From contig NC_044277.2 of NCBI RefSeq assembly GCF_004027225.2, forward strand, positions 87,990,283-88,054,282: a stretch of 64,000 nucleotides of DNA. Direction: 5' to 3'. This document shows positions 1 through 11,874 of this stretch, piece after piece. Source of the DNA: Strigops habroptila. Taxonomy: Eukaryota; Chordata; Aves; Psittaciformes; Psittacidae. Within the stretch, counting starts at the first letter, position 1, and each line of letters begins with the position of its first letter. Under the pieces are notes generated by a model, which saw only the letters and a list, made by a program, of their open reading frames with translations, did not search any database and was not told the origin of the DNA. The position numbers and the translations under genes were made by a program.

Positions 1-3000
1 AATTCTCAGAGTTGCATATTTTCAGAAACCTGAAGGATATTCAAGACTACTACTGTTTCATACTTACTTTGTTCTTATACTTCTCCTTATGCATCTACTG
101 TTTGTCACCATCAGAAATAGGCTATTGGGTTAGACGAACTTTTGATCTGACTCTGTATAGCTGTTATTTTGGTCTTTTGTCCTCTTCTTATATGTTGAGA
201 GAATCTTTTTTCTCCCCTGGAGCTCTTGGCTAGAGAATGACCAGCCCTCTGGGAGTGGTGCACGTGCATCTTGGTCAGTGCATAGGGCTGCTTAGTGCAG
301 TCAGGCTCTTCAGAGACTTCAGCTGTCAAAATCTTTCCAATCCTTGACAGCAGAATTCACAGCGGGTTTATAGAGATTTGATCAAATTTGTGCTGAAGAC
401 ATATATCTCGTATTTTCTTCCCACTTTCAAACTTTTGCACTAGAGCGTAAAATGTGGGGCATATTGTCAACTAATAACTGCAAGATTCTTCTAATAGAAC
501 CAGAAAAACATATTTTCTCTCAAAAATGTCTAGTCCTTTTTGCTTTAAAGCAATCAGTGAGACACAGATGCTGGCCCTGAAAAATTATTTCACTCCATTT
601 AATTAATTAATTAATTAAAAAGGTGATGAGGAAATGAAGAAAAAAAGGTCTCAAACTGCAAGGTGTTGAACAGGTTTAATGTTAGGTGTCTCTTACGTAT
701 ACCATCACTCTGAGTTCTGCTGGCTTCTAAACCAGACATGTTAGTGTGGATTAAACAACACAGTTTAAATCCTACTTAGTTTAGTAAGGAAGATACAGAA
801 CTGCACCAAGGCACTGGGTTAAAGAAGCTACAGATGAAAAGAAAGAAGAAAAGTATGGAAAATAGGCTTATAAGCTTGTGCTGTTGATGACTATGCAATA
901 GCTTGAATCATGGCCAGTTTCAGATATGTCTGGCAGAAGTACACACAGAGATAGTCTGAAGTCAGCTCTACATAACATTTTCCTGGGGGCTGGGATTGGG
1001 AGGAGGAAAAAGGACTTAATGAACCCTCTGAAGCCGTTTTTCTGGATACATGCTGTTAAGAGGTTGAACATTCTGTAGGGCAGTGCACACTGCATAGTTC
1101 ACGCTTTCCCCAACCTGCCGAGCAAGCAACAGGAGGAAGGGCAACAGACAAGGGCTGCAGTTGTGAGACAGCGTCATAGGAAGCCAGGCTTCATGAAACT
1201 ATTTGCTGCCGACACACCTCAGTGGAGTCCTGGAGTCTATGGTTAAATCCCTGGCTCTTTTGGAGGGATTCTGCATTTATAGCATGCAAGAATGCTAATA
1301 ATAAATCTCTCTTAGTCTTTCTCTTTGTATTGCCAACCTATTTTTTGGTGGGAACTATTTCTTAATGGATATTAATGTAGTTTAGATCACATTATAATTA
1401 TGATTTCACATACTGCCTTTATATAAACCAGAAATTCAAGAAAACTAATGCCTGTATGATGCAAGTAGTATGTTTTGGGTAGGTGAGAAGACAGCAATTA
1501 AAATATCCTGATCTGATATTATTTATTCAAACATTTTCCACTGGGAAATACTCTTGATGTGCAGTCACTGTGGCCTAATCTAGCCTGTTTCTTGTGAAAT
1601 GCTATTAAAACAAATGGTGGTCCAGTCCATGTTGCAGAACCCAGAACAGTTACAAACTAACTTTAGAATGGGAGAAAAATCAGCCTTGTGGAGAAATTAA
1701 TAATTTCTCTTATTTATACTTTGGTTTTTGATTTTAATAACAGATGAAACAAGAGCTGATTTTGTAAACCACAAGAGTGTCCTACCATGGTACATACAAA
1801 ATTAACAAGTAAAACAGTCAGTCAGTTAGTCCAGTTCTCTTTTCTTTCTACCTCTAAATCTCAGATTCTGTTTTCAAAGAAAGAACCTCATTTTGGCCCA
1901 AAAACCAAAAAGAATTTTGACAAATGACACCACATCAGAATAAGCCTTTGTCACAAAGAGGTATCCAAAGCAAATTGAACTAAGAAAGATGTTAAAACTG
2001 GTATATCCAATTTGTCCGTGTGCATTCTGGAGATAGATATTTATATATTTTTTATTATTAATACTAATAAAGGCAGGGCACGGGTGAAGCAGGCCTTAGT
2101 TTCTGTCTTTGGGGACTTTCGTCTTTAATATAGTCTCTTAAAAATACATGCATTGCTACATTTTTCATTACCCTTAATTTTTTCATCAATCACGTTAATT
2201 TATACAGGGGGCACTTAATAATAGCTAATTAACACTTATGACTTTTTAAATTAAAAGACCTTTGGAGAGATTGCTGCTGATTGCGAAAAGGTTTTTGTTC
2301 CTCCCATTAAAAAGAGAAAGAAAGAAAGAGAGACTGAAGATCTGGCTTGAGGAACTTCTCTCTTGCTTCACCGATCACACAACAAATGAAAACAGTGAAG
2401 GCCTGCACAAAGGCAATACTGCTATTAGCCTACACTCCTGAAAGGTGCCATTATTTTAACTGATTATTAAGCGCGTATACATTATTCAGAGTGACCTTTA
2501 AATAGCTGAAAATTAAATTATAATTTACTGGGGAGATATCTAAAACCATGTAGCTATTATTACCAAAAAGAAAGGACCGTGTGTTCATACAATCTCCTGA
2601 AAATATATTTTTATTATTACCAAATGCAGTGAAGAGGGAAAAGGCATTGAATTCTGGCAGTGAGAGGGTTTTCATGGATATAAATAATATTTTTTACTAT
2701 ACACACACACCACCCCCCCCTCAATTTTTACAGTGAGAACTTATCCATGTTTAATTTCTGATTGTGTTCACTTTTGGATATATGAGGGAGCTGTTGGCAT
2801 TTACACCACTTACCACATACGACAGTATGATTACTTCCTTCAATAAAATATGCATTTAGCACTGAGTATATGTGCTAAACACTTTCAGTGTTTTTAAATC
2901 TCTATGGACTGGCCATATAACTTTGTTTTAAAGCAGCAGTGAGGGCTTCTTGTTGGTTTTGTCGTTTTTATTATCACTATTATAATAATCATTATGACAA

Positions 3001-6000
3001 TAATAATATTTTAAGGTTATAATGGTGATTACTGTTATTATATCCCACCAGTAGGTGTCTCCATTCCCTGACAAACCCCACAGAAATACTCAGCATCTGT
3101 AAAATCTGTAAGTTCCTATATCAGTCTGGTGATGACAGGAGGAAATCCAGTTTAGAAGGACAATATTCCACGCCTTGAGTAACCTCTAACCACCACAAAT
3201 GGCCTCCCTTCAGCTGCTCTAGGTCCTAAGGGAAGGCTATCTGACATGCCCAATGCTTCCTCCCACATTCACTCAAGGCCATAATGCTTCTTGCCTTTTA
3301 TCCATGAGAATACATAGCTGCCAGTAGCAAATGCTGTTTATGAATGTCTTTTCTAGATAACACAAAGGCAGGCCCATGCACTGTAAAAAGATCAACAGCA
3401 TTCCTGTTGAAAAGCTGCTCTCCTTTTTTTGGTACATAGTGATGTGCCACCTTGGCAGCAGCATTTTGTATTCAACATCTCACCTTAAGGCTTGTGTTTC
3501 ACAGGGTCTGCCAATCATTAATTTAAACCATACTGGATTGTTTTCTGCCACACATCAGACTCAATAAAAATTGAACCCGCAAACATACTGATGGGATGGA
3601 TTAAAAATCCAAATGCATTAATAAAATTGATTGAACATAACAGTCTCTGCTTAATAACATTCTACAAATTATTTTTGGGCTTTTGGGCATTATTTTGACA
3701 GTTAAATACAACTGCACAAGACCATATGGTATCAGAGAAATCAAAGTCCACATGTAGAGTTAGTCTACAGCATTGATAATGATACAATTGGCAGGAACAA
3801 TTAAGACAATAAAATGCAGCCATCCTGGATATACATATCTTGCTCCACAGAAGTAGTAAAATAGTCAGAGTTATCTTTTTTTAACTGGAAATGTGAGAAC
3901 AACAGAATTTTAAACTGAAATTGCTTTTTCACTCAGGATTTTTCTTTCAAAAGAATCTATTGTTTCCACATAAAAGGCTTGTCTTCTGAAACAGCACAGT
4001 GGAATCGATGAAAATCATTATATCTGTTTAAAAATTATTAGAAAATAGTTTAAATATTCAATATTGAATAATTGAATAATTTCCACTGCATTCCATTAAA
4101 CTATGTAACAAAGTCTGTAGCAAAAATCCTCAAAAAAAAAAAAAAAGGGATAACAGAGAGAGTAGTTTCTTTTTCATTATCAGAACAACCTTCATCAGAA
4201 TCTTTCAATCCACAAACGTCTTATTGTTAAACATGGAAATGATCTCACTGATTCTGTAAGACTATTTATGGGTTTAAACTAAAAGTACAGCCAGGGCTAA
4301 TCTTATCTCTAATTCCTGAAGAACACATAGGCATAATTTCACATAATTTGTGAAGAACAAAAATTCAAGTTGTCTGGCTCATAAAAAAAGAAAGAACTGA
4401 TACAAGGAGTGATATATTTTATTGGTGAAACACAATTTATAATTACAGTATAAATATAGGATATATATGCACATTCTCAGAGAATGTATGGGTATAACAT
4501 TTCAAATAAATTAGGTTTTTAATGAGTTACCCATTTAGAACAGAAGGTTGATCTAAAAGCACAATGAACAAGATTCACCTCAAGAGACACATTCAAACAG
4601 TATTAGAAAAAAAATCTTTAGATTAACCAACATTGCTAATGGTTTCCTGTTTCTCTGAAGAACCCACTTGCATATGGAGATAATTTTTCTGTCACACGAC
4701 TAATGGCTCTTCCAAATATCTGTGATGTTACTGGAAGAAGCAAAGTGATGTCAAAAAGATGTTAATCTTTGTAATCATCTGACTAGATAGTCAAAATGAA
4801 TCAGCGTGTCATATTTCATGACAGTCATATAGGTGAAGTTGAGTAGGTTTGCAGTGACTACATGACAAATGTGTTAGGTTTTTGTTCTACCATCTCCAGA
4901 GAACTTTGGATGAGGTCCTATGGCTGACCATCCTGGCTAATCATGCCAGGTGTGATATTCACTGCTTACCTGGAACAACTAACAACTGTTAGCCCTTTGC
5001 CAGGACTCTTTTTTTGGGACTCTCTTATTTTTTGCTGTAGGAGGTGACGTCTCAGTTCTCTGACAGTTCCAAACTGGAGAAAGAAGCAAGCCCACACGGG
5101 TACCAGTTCTGAGCGCTGCATGCCTGTTCTGGCCTTTCAGTTCAGATTTTCTGCAGTAAAAAAATACTAACCCACAAAACCACATTCAGGAAAATTGGTC
5201 TCATATGTCAGACTGTCTTAGAGCTTGGGCAGCAGGAGTTAGGAACATTTTTATCAGAGTCAATGTTTCCAGCATAGCTGTGTGGTAGGACTTGAAATGC
5301 AGTGAGGGCATCAGAATCACCAGCAGAATCTAGTGATCCAGTCATCAGCAGAATCACTTTATCAGCTAATTCATCTCCTTATTTATCAATTCAACAATTT
5401 TAAATCCATTGTTTTTCATATAACAGCAATAGACACGGTGAAGCCCTTGGTGGATTTCATTAAGTCTTTGGCTAGTCTTCCTTTTTGGGATTAAATCTCT
5501 TCTTTGGATGTTTTTGGGAAGTGGGTGAGTGTTTAAGGTTCTGAGTGGGTAGACAGCTATGGTTCAGAGGCTTAAACTACATGTATGAAAGCTTGACTTT
5601 TTTCCCTTGAGACTTAACATCTGTTTGATCTCTACTGGAAGACTACCCACTGTGAGATCCCCTTAAGTGAAGATGTCCCCAGCATTTATATGCTGCTTCT
5701 GGGATTTTGTGAACTGCCTTGTCCCCAGGGAGCACTGCTATCATGGCAGTGCATAAATCAGAACTGGAACTTTGATGTAAATGGAACTGAATCCATTAAT
5801 TGCTTTAAAAGTCTTTACAATCTGCGTTGTCCCAGAGAACACACAGCTATAGTGGTTCAAAGATCATACCATGCTTTGATGCTGCCAGGGCTGGATTTAT
5901 TTTTCTCAAAATTCCAAGAACAAAGCTTTACATGGACACCGGAAATTAGCTGGGAGCCAGTGCAGGGGTGTGATCCGTGCTATTTCCTTCTGCAAACTTA

Positions 6001-7340
6001 ATGAGCCTTAGAAGACTCCAGTACTTTCTTGGTAGACAGGAGTTTGGTTTTGACAGTCAGGGAGGCAACGCTTTGGACAGTCCTTTTGAGTGTTGCCTGA
6101 GTTCAGCTACAGCCATCTGCTTGGAGATGTTTGGGCATTTTATAAATGTTTGGGCTTGGCTATTGCTAGCAGTTTGTCTGTGTAAAAATGGCCCGTGGCC
6201 CATTTTTCAGTGTTGGCTGCTGTTTGTGGACAAATGGGCTCCCAAACTTAAAAGGCATTGCTAGATATCCCAAATTATAGAGGTTTGTAACACATTGTCA
6301 AGCTCCGTGTCCCACGGGAAAAGTGTGGGGGACTTAGGTCTTACACTGGTTTGGTTCTGTTTATCTGTTTCTTTTCTGGATCATTGTCAGCCTGGTTTGC
6401 AAAGTATCAGGATAACAGCCTGTGCACAACTCCAAGTTTCTTCACACATGAGGTAGCCTCTCAGAACATCTATCCGTTGCCTATTTGGAGCTGTCAAAAT
6501 CTCCATTCAGCTCTGTGCTTAGGGTCTCCAAAATCTTTCAAGATATCTTTGCTCATGGACAGATCCTTGCAACTTCAGAGCTCAAGCCTCATTGTTCAGA
6601 AATTATACTCAGACTGCAGAGCCCAAAGTTGCACTGTTTGCAAATTTTAGTCTAGCCCTGTGGACCAGGAAAACAAGCCTGTTAACTTTCTAGAGTGAAG
6701 TCCATTCACTATGCTGCATACAGACCTCACATACATGTAAGGAAGTGATCAGATTCATTTTGTAGCGTGCACAGAAATAATTTTAAAATGCACACATAGG
6801 ATGGAAAAATGGGCAACATAATAAATGTAATGAAATCAATAATAATAGTAATTAACAATTCCTTTCTGTTTTCCAGACCAGGCAACGAAGAGTTAAAACA
6901 GTTTGTACCAATTATTGACTACAAGATCTGCAGATGATTGCATAAAATTTCCAAAATATGCCTGCAAGCTTCTATTATTGATGTTGTGCCCCAGGACATG
7001 CACATATGGATTTAATTGTCTAAAGTGTTTTATTAATTAAATTGCTATGATTTACCTCTCCCATGTTAGCATTTACAGTTTATGAAACAGCTCGTAATTA
7101 GGAAATGACTATACTGATGTTGCTTGTTTACTTTGCAAGCAATACATAATAGTGCCACATTCCTCTTTTAAACCCACCCTCCCAGGCTACCTTTATTCTA
7201 GCCCAATTAATAGGCAACTGCTGCTGGTGCGTTAAATTGCTTTTTGGATATGTGTAAAGGGGAAGATAACTGCTAGTGTTACTGCTGCTGTGAAGCGCAC
7301 AGTAGCATCCTTCTTCCTAAACCGGAAGCTTACTGAAGTT
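1..7340. other. Intergenic DNA, no gene seen
   Basis: AT-rich sequence with short chance open frames only. The longest, 5690-6264 on the plus strand (two overlapping frames of 103 and 95 codons), matches nothing I recognise and has no exon-like boundaries. Short CA and A tracts occur (near 2,700 and 4,130). Nothing else is supported. Confidence 0.6.
600..620. repeat. (TTAA)n tetranucleotide tract
   Basis: About five uninterrupted TAAT units in AT-rich intergenic DNA; a simple repeat with no sign of function. Confidence 0.9.
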
Positions 7341-7878
7341 AATCATAGAATCATAGAATGGTTTGGGTTGGAAGGGACCTTAAAGATCATCTAGTTCCAA
7401 CCCCCTGCCATGCACAGGAACACTTTCCACTAGACCAGGTTGCTCCAAGCCCTGTTCAACCTGGCCTTGAACACTGCCAGGGATGGGGCAGTTGCAACTT
7501 CTCTGGGAAACCTGTTCCAGTGCCTCACTACCCTCACAGGGAAGAATTTCTTCCTAATGCCTAATCTAAATCTGTCCTCTTCCAGTTTAAAGCAATTCCC
7601 CCTTGTCCTATCACTACACATCCTTGTAAAAAAAGTCCCTCTCCAGATTTCTTCTAGGCCCCTTTCAGGTACTGGAAGGCTGTTAAAAGGTGTCCCTGGA
7701 GCCTGCTCTTCTTCAGGCTGAACAACCCCAACTCTTCATAAGAGAGGGGCTCCAGCCCTCTGATCATCATCATTGCCCTCCTCTGGACTGGCTCAAACAG
7801 GTCCACGTACCTCTTGTGTTGGAGACTCCAGAGCTGAACACAGTACTCCAGGTGGGGTCTCATGAGAGATCTCACATT
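7341..7878 (-). mobile_element. CR1 LINE, 5'-truncated
   Basis: On the minus strand the element ends in CCATTCTATGATTCTATGAT, the tandem 8-bp 3' terminus of CR1. Upstream, the minus-strand frames read the C-terminus of CR1 ORF2, such as RPHLEYCVQLWSLQ, QRRAMMMIRGLEPLSYEELG and VVRHWNRFPREV. The frames are broken by small indels, so it is a dead copy of about 540 bp. Confidence 0.95.
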
Positions 7879-8238
7879 GGTGTGTTTTGGATATGTCCCA
7901 ACAAGTAAAAATGAGGATTTTTTTCCTGAAATATAGTATTATGTTGATTGTAGAACCCCCAAAATACCCTAGACAGGCAAATACTACTTTATTCTCATAG
8001 ACAAGGTTTTGAGTTTTCTTTACTGACTCTCAGAAAGGTGTTCTTAGAATACTTATGAATAAATGCCCTGAAGTTGGACACATCTGATTTATTCAAATGA
8101 TTTATTCACACTTTCTTGTAAGTTTTATGCAGAAGAATATTGGCCAATAAATAGATACACATTACTGCATCAAAAGGTTACTTAACTGATCTACCTTTGA
8201 AAGTTAATATTATTAAATCTGTAATTAAATTCTATAGC

Positions 8239-8273
8239 TGTTCTGTTCTGTTCTGTTTGGTTCTGTTCTGTTC
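8239..8273. repeat. (TTCTG)n pentanucleotide microsatellite
   Basis: Seven units of TTCTG with one variant unit (TTTGG) in the middle; likely length-polymorphic. Confidence 0.9.
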
Positions 8274-9676
8274 AAGAGAATGATCTCTTAAGTAAAATAT
8301 GCCACAAAATGTCACTCAGTAATTCCTGTAAATATTCTTACTTCCATTCTGCTGCTTTTCACACTGGGATAAGATCTTACTTAGGCATGGCCTCTTGCCC
8401 TCCCCTAAGTTCCAAAGAGCTTTACAGTCTTTGCTGATGTGCATCAACTCAGTGCTCTGTGCTCCCTAACTTTTTACCGAGTTCAATGAGAGTAGCGATG
8501 GGCACAATGCAATTGTATGCACAGTATGTGCGGGCTTATGCAAGCTGAAACCTACCTGCACCTTTGGTTGAAAGCTGCATTGTGAAAAACCCAAGTCACA
8601 AGGATTTTGCAAATGAAAGAAGATGGTATCTGGGATGAGAATCAGGACTTGAGATGTTCATATGGTAATTGGCATTTTCTTCTGGAAGACTGAATTTACC
8701 CCTTCTTAGGAAACAAGGATCTTAAGACTTTATTTTGCTAGTCTAACAACATAGGATGTTTCTGGGAAGCACCACATCTTGGCTTCCCCTGCCAATGTAA
8801 TGCTTAACAGAGGACTTTCACTAGGCAACAGAAGATGAAGCTATGACCAATACTATAATTGGTCTTAGCAGCCTTGGACTGTTTTAGTGGTTTTGGTAAA
8901 TCATAAAGTTGTCTTACATATGATTGCTGCCCCTGTGGCTTATTGAGCATTTGGTGTGTAGTGACTTGTATTTCAAAGTGGTAAATTCATAGTGGATCTC
9001 TCTACATGTAAAAGTTCTTTGGGGAGATATCATTAAAAGGGATTTACTGACACTGTTGTATTGACTTTGATTCTGTTTGATGAACAAGTGAGGTCATGTC
9101 CATCTACACTCTGGCTGATTAGTTTTTTCTTCCTCCTTTGCGTTCTGTGTAATAGGAATGGACGATTCCTGTGGTGAAGAAGTGTGCTGTAAGATAGCTA
9201 AAAGCAGATAAAAAGGGAGCTTTAAGGTAGAGCTTTATTTCATACTTTTGAAGAGGTGTCTAGTTTTCCAAGATGTTCATCAAAGCAGTTCTGCTTAGTC
9301 CTATGAAACCTGTTAGGCAGGCAGCACCGTTGAAAACCGGATCCTTTCTGTAGGTACAAAAAACCTGAGAATGCTGACAAAATACTACTGTTTCTTCAGA
9401 GGAAGACTCTCATGTGACACAAATATTCCTTATTCCAGGTCAAGCTTTTCAAACATTAATATTTTAGGCTGATGCTATTTTACTATTCTAAGTACAGTAC
9501 TACTCTTACTAGTACATTCACAGTTGTGGAAATACAGAGTAATTTTATAGGAGTCAAGATAGTTCCTCCTGCATAAAATCAGTGAAAATGAGGAAAAAAA
9601 AAAAAAAAAAAAAAAGAGCCTGTGCTTTTTATGCAATTTCCAAAGGTGCAAGGAACTAAGAATATGGACATACCCT

Positions 9677-9996
9677 TGTACTGGGTTTGTGTGGCAAGGT
9701 TTTGGTAGCTGGGAGACTACAGTGAAAATCAGCTGTGCACCTCTACTTGGTGCTCTGGTTTTCATAAGTGTGAAACACATGAATGAAGGCCAAAGAGTCC
9801 TGTCACATCTCGTAGAGGTCCTTACACATACCACCGCTGCCCCTCGAAGGAATCCCTCTCTTCCCATTGACTGCAGTGGGAGCCTGGAAAGATATGTTGT
9901 AAAGCTCTGCTTCCCATTTTTGGAGTGGCAAAATTTGCTTTCCTCTCAGCTGGGAAGCTTTGAGTGGATGCTACCTAAACCATGCCACAGGCTGTA
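9677..9996. repeat. Possible transposon or LTR fragment bounded by inverted repeats
   Basis: The left end TGTGGCAAGGTTTTGGTAGC (9690-9709) and right end GCTACCTAAACCATGCCACA (9970-9989) are reverse complements at 18 of 20 positions, about 260 bp apart. The left end also resembles the edge of an LTR family seen in birds (TGTACTGGGTTTGTGTGGCA from 9677). The interior carries no recognisable coding sequence. It could be a small non-autonomous inverted-repeat element or two fragments of the same LTR in opposite orientation. Confidence 0.5.
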
Positions 9997-10776
9997 GTCT
10001 TTCTGAATGCTAATGTACAAAGTCACCTTCTTTGCCATCATGTGCATGCTTCAGGCATCCCGCACCTTCACAAGGTGATTTCATTAGGATTCCAATTAAA
10101 AGCCTGTGACGAAATATCTCTGTTGCTCTTTTCCTTGTAAAGATCGTACCTTTGGTTTGCTACTGGAATTCCGAAGCTGGTGTCTGTGCAATTAAAATAG
10201 CAATTAAAGTACTTTTCAGTTTCATTTTGCTATTCACTCCTCAATAAACTCCCTCACTATATCTAATAAAAAAAAAGAACTAAGCAGGAAAAAAGAACTA
10301 ATCAGAAAAAAAAAAAAAAAAAGAAAAAAGAGAAATGCATGAAATCCTCAAAGATACAATCTAACCTTCATAAGACTCAGAAAACCATTTAGTACCAGCC
10401 CTTGGTATAATGTTTAGCTCCATGAGGGCAACAGCAGTCTATCTACTATAGTAATGGGTTAGCCTCTTCATAATATTAATTGATTGAATTTAAAATGGCA
10501 ACATCAGCGTCAGCATGCCATCCTCAAATTCCTGCCATGATGCTCTCTGTGTACAGAGCATTTCTGGCTGCAGCAGCAGGTGGACAGCCTCTGGCTGGTG
10601 CAGAGCTCTGCTTGATCGCTGCGCTTGGCTGCTGTAAGCCCTAAAGTGCTTTCCCCTTACGGAACAACTCACCTTTGCTATCATGGACAGTGCAGCAAGC
10701 AGCCAGCACTGAATACGGGTAATGCACTCCTGTGCCCTGTTGCAGCTGTTGGCTCCTAAACTAAAAATGACAGAGG

Positions 10777-10824
10777 AAGATTAATGAAGTATGTATAAAA
10801 AAGATTAATGAAGTATGTATAAAA
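10777..10824. repeat. Perfect 24-bp tandem duplication
   Basis: The 24-base unit beginning AAGATTAATGAAGTATGTAT occurs twice head to tail with no mismatch, which indicates a recent duplication. Confidence 0.9.
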
Positions 10825-11846
10825 AGAAGACTGTTTTTAAGGCATGCATGCAAATCTTGCCAGCAAACAATGTTCTTCAAGAGTAAAATGTCATTTTCTA
10901 ACTGACGGCTTGGTCCAAGGCCCAAGAGAATCAAGGAGAATGGTTTCTGCTGATTTCTTCAGGCTATAGATATAGTCCTTTGAGCAAAATTTTCTTCTCT
11001 CATCCATAACTCATGAGAGTGGCCTGTAGAATCCCTGATAAAAAAAAAATATTCCTTAAACTATGCTTTGTAAGAAATAAAGAGCATGAGTTTTTCCTGT
11101 GCCTTTTGACATCTAAACTGCATGACACTGTGGCCAGAAGCGTAAAAAGAGCTCAGCTGTTTATATGCAGGGCCAGATTTTCAGAAATGCTCATCTTTCA
11201 CAGAAAGACCAAACTATGTAGCCAGAGCCATGAGATGAGTCCTCAGATAACGTTAATCACAGCAGTCCTGTGCTGGCATTAGAGCAGGACATGGCGACTG
11301 TGGATCCATCCCAGGCCTTCTAGAGGCCATCACCACATTAGTCCATATTGACTTTGGGTTCTTTTCTAAGCTGTGGTAAAAGGTGATCATTTCAGGTGCC
11401 CAGAAACAGAAGCTGAGCCCTTTTTTCGAACCTTCACTTGAAAATGTGGCCATGTAGCTGCAAATGAATACTATGTTAAAAGTGAGAATGCAGTACATGT
11501 GGATGCCACAGTTGGCACCCATGAAAAGATAAATTTATGTAATTTTCCTCTTCAATTTTCTCTCTTGTGACAGTATTAATCGGCCACAAGTGACATATTT
11601 TATGATGGCCTTTTTTTACCAAGCACTAAGCAAAACCTGTATTTCTCCAGAGCACTCAGGGGCCAGTAGTGTGAATTTGTCATTAACATGCTAAAGAATT
11701 CTGCTCCAAGAATAGTGTGACCTGTTTGTTTGTATGTTAATAGAGCTTTTGTCTAGAAAGTTTGGAAGGCAGTCTTCCACCAGACATAGGCTGTTCTGGA
11801 GAAGAATGCAAATGCTCCTGTGAAATAGAATAACATCAACAACAAG

Positions 11847-11874
11847 AAATAATAATAATAATAATAATAATAAT
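11847..11874. repeat. (AAT)n trinucleotide microsatellite
   Basis: About nine AAT units in a row, uninterrupted; a simple repeat. Confidence 0.9.

Noticed and set aside
5690-6264. Two overlapping plus-strand open frames of 103 and 95 codons
   Set aside because: No similarity recognised, no splice or promoter context, and ordinary composition for chance frames in a less AT-rich patch.
7430-7908. Open frames on both strands near 7.4-7.9 kb
   Set aside because: They are fragments of the CR1 ORF2 C-terminus on the minus strand and its antisense shadow on the plus strand, not host genes.
9594-9615. Long poly-A run as a possible processed-pseudogene tail
   Set aside because: The sequence upstream (9,400-9,593) shows no coding remnant on the plus strand, so it is treated as a simple repeat.
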